Assembly (NCBI GenBank): GCA_963818645.1
Contig: CAWFTF010000013.1
Location: 1-64,000, forward strand
Length of the DNA: 64,000 bases
Origin: Gp6-AA40 sp963818645
GTDB lineage: Bacteria > Acidobacteriota > Vicinamibacteria > Vicinamibacterales > UBA2999
Direction of reading: 5' to 3'
The translations under genes were made by a program, and so were the position numbers. Shown piece by piece: positions 62,659 to 64,000 of this stretch. Position 1 is the first letter of the stretch, and the number at the start of each line of letters is the position of its first letter. The notes below the pieces were generated by a model that saw only the letters and a program-made list of their open reading frames with translations, had not been told where the DNA came from and made no database searches.

Positions 62659-62714
62659 GCTAGAGATCCTGAGGATGGATCCCACCCGAACGTCAAGGCC
62701 GCTCGGAACCTGAT

Positions 62715-63077
62715 CTATCCCTTCACGTAGGACAACTTCTCCGCCACTCTGCCGTCCCGTACACGGAACAGATCGACGCCTCTGACGTGGCCGGGCTTGC
62801 CGTCGCGAACCCAGTGGTAGACCCACTGCACGACACACCGATCGGCCGCCGCAAACACATCCTCTGTATCGAAGCGGGCATGCGGAGAGCGGGCAAAGAA
62901 CTCTTCCCAATAGCCACGAACCGCAGCCTCACCGACGAGTCGCGTGCCATCCGGTGCCGGCCTGGTGTTCTCGAACACACAATCTGGCGTCATACGTCCC
63001 ATAAGGGCGTCGACGTCATGGCGATTGAAGGCGTCGTTGAATTGGTCGACGACGGCACGGGTTTCTTCGGATGTCAT
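62715..63077 (-). CDS. SnoaL-like (NTF2 fold) protein
   Basis: 120 residues from ATG 63077; ATG 63095 adds six residues. AVVDQFNDAFNRHDVDALMG and RMTPDCVFENTRPAPDGTRL and GEAAVRGYWEEFFAR and VYHWVRDGKPGHVRGVDLFR form the NTF2-like cone fold of SnoaL_2 proteins. Ligand or reaction unknown. A TACAAT at 63102-63107 (minus strand) 25 bases upstream is a likely -10 box. Confidence 0.88.
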   Translation of the reverse strand: MTSEETRAVVDQFNDAFNRHDVDALMGRMTPDCVFENTRPAPDGTRLVGEAAVRGYWEEFFARSPHARFDTEDVFAAADRCVVQWVYHWVRDGKPGHVRGVDLFRVRDGRVAEKLSYVKG

Positions 63078-63101
63078 GGAAGAGATGTGACGCAATAAAG
63101 T

Positions 63102-63107
63102 ATTGTA
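63102..63107 (-). promoter_or_regulatory. possible -10 box of the SnoaL-like gene
   Basis: TACAAT on the minus strand, 25 bases before ATG 63077, in an A/T-rich patch. No -35 found. Confidence 0.3.
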
Positions 63108-63160
63108 GAGGAATCACCGACAAGAGGAGGCAGCGAGCACTTCAGTTCCTAGGAACAACC

Positions 63161-64000
63161 ATGCACTTTCGCCGCGCGACCCTGGTCACTCTTTTCGGGC
63201 TCCTCGTGAGCCTCCATCCCCGTGTCGCCCTGGCTCAGGTCGATCAGCAGCCTCAGGCGACCTTCAAGTCGAGTGTGGACCTCGTCTCGGTCACCGCCGT
63301 CATTCGCGACAAGAAAGGTCGCGTCGTCCGCACGCTGACGGCGAACGATATCGTCGTCACCGACGCGGGCAAGCCGCGACACATCGTCGGTATGCAGGCG
63401 GACGATCAGGCGCCGGCAAGCGTCGCGCTGCTCGTCGATGGCAGCGGCAGCATGCGCCTCGGCACCGCGACCGTGTCGTCGCAGCAGATCTGCGAAATGA
63501 TTTTGTCCAATCTGCGCCACGACAGAGATCTGGCGGCGCTTATGAGTTTCGACACGCGGCTTCTGACGCTTCGTGAGTTCACGCAGGAGTTCGATCAGAT
63601 TCGCTCCGGATTGGGCGAGGTCGAAGCGTTCGGATCGACGTCGATCTACGACGCCATTGCGGGAACGGCGGCTGCGGTGGCCAATCGCACGCAGAATCGA
63701 CGCGCCGTGGTGGTCATCACCGACGGGGCGGATAACGCCAGCTCGTATTCGCCTGAAGAAGTCGCCTGGATTGCGAGCACGATCGATGTGCCCGTCTACG
63801 TGTTCGCGGTCGGTGAACTGAATCCATTGTCGGCATCCGGCGAGCAGACCGGCGCGCAGCAGCGCAATGCGCTGTTCGAGCTCGCTCGGGCGACTGGCGG
63901 CGACTACTTCTTCGCCTCGAGCCCGTCACTCGTGAGTCAGTCGACGAACCGGCTGCTCGAGGAGCTTCGTCATCAGTACCTGATCGCGTTCGAACCGGGC
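63161..64000 (+). CDS. secreted VWA-domain protein of acidobacterial type, partial (3' end outside window)
   Basis: 280 residues from ATG 63161 (AGGA at 63151) to the window end with no stop. Signal peptide MHFRRATLVTLFGLLVSLHP ending VALAQ. An N-terminal FKSSVDLVSVTAVIRDKKGR and VVRTLTANDIVVTDAGK, typical of acidobacterial VWFA-related proteins, precedes the VWA domain. Its MIDAS is LLVDGSGSMRLG with VVVITDGADNASS as the third loop. The C-terminal LARATGGDYFFASS and RLLEELRHQYLIAFEPG is the usual end region, so only a short piece is missing. An envelope adhesion or scaffold role is likely. Confidence 0.9.
   Translation, partial: MHFRRATLVTLFGLLVSLHPRVALAQVDQQPQATFKSSVDLVSVTAVIRDKKGRVVRTLTANDIVVTDAGKPRHIVGMQADDQAPASVALLVDGSGSMRLGTATVSSQQICEMILSNLRHDRDLAALMSFDTRLLTLREFTQEFDQIRSGLGEVEAFGSTSIYDAIAGTAAAVANRTQNRRAVVVITDGADNASSYSPEEVAWIASTIDVPVYVFAVGELNPLSASGEQTGAQQRNALFELARATGGDYFFASSPSLVSQSTNRLLEELRHQYLIAFEPG

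Overview
The window reads as chromosomal DNA of a high-GC Gram-negative bacterium, most likely an Acidobacteriota of the Vicinamibacteria type. The pointers are the exported WGDPDIQGMW-type proteins, two DUF4159 proteins next to a DUF4175 protein, a secreted VWA protein of acidobacterial type, several DinB proteins, and many lipoproteins and secreted peptidases. I saw no rRNA, tRNA, insertion sequence, prophage or CRISPR array. The taxonomic call is inference from gene content, not from a marker gene.

Layout. 0-5.5 kb: exported protein, carboxylesterase, VOC protein, SDR, zinc metallopeptidase. 5.5-8.5 kb: three-gene proton-translocating transhydrogenase operon (pntA, pntAB, pntB). 8.5-11.9 kb: small accessory genes (VOC, DUF6886-like, cupin, methyltransferase) and remnants of an APH kinase and a GNAT acetyltransferase. 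11.9-13.2 kb: ThrE-type exporter. 13.2-21.5 kb: central carbon genes, with pfkA and fba on the minus strand and pckA-ldh-gap on the plus strand, followed by a decayed pgmB/GH65 disaccharide phosphorylase operon. 21.4-28.5 kb: outer-membrane barrel, DUF3300, DUF2950, malonyl-CoA decarboxylase, exported lipoprotein, receiver-PilZ protein. 28.5-45.8 kb: a 17-kb minus-strand run with cystathionine beta-synthase, DinB, DUF486, and a MoxR/DUF58/BatA/DUF4175/DUF4159 membrane module. 45.8-53.7 kb: DPP III-like lipoprotein, S9 peptidase, class-V PLP enzyme, ABC ATPase, two more DinB proteins. 53.8-60.4 kb: GAF-fused glucan phosphorylase, and divergently a circularly permuted ATP-grasp / alpha-E / transglutaminase operon. 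60.4-64 kb: M28 peptidase, SnoaL-like protein, and a VWA protein cut by the window end.

Two features stand out. First, seven intergenic arrays have a strict or near-strict 7-base period. The heptamer word differs from locus to locus, every array sits directly 3' of a stop codon, and three of them fold back as long inverted repeats (two share a 26-base core). Second, about sixteen reading-frame breaks occur, nearly all equivalent to one extra base and many in short homopolymers, including in pfkA and pckA. I treat those genes as intact with probable sequence errors. The APH, GNAT, pgmB and GH65 remnants have deletions or several lesions and look truly decayed.

Functional themes. pfkA, fba, gap, pckA and ldh together cover glycolysis/gluconeogenesis and lactate formation, with glucan phosphorylase feeding it and the lost GH65/PgmB pair a former second inlet. 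The MoxR module is probably a co-transcribed envelope complex of unknown function. The ATP-grasp/alpha-E/transglutaminase operon is a predicted peptide-ligation or protein-modification system that remains poorly characterised.
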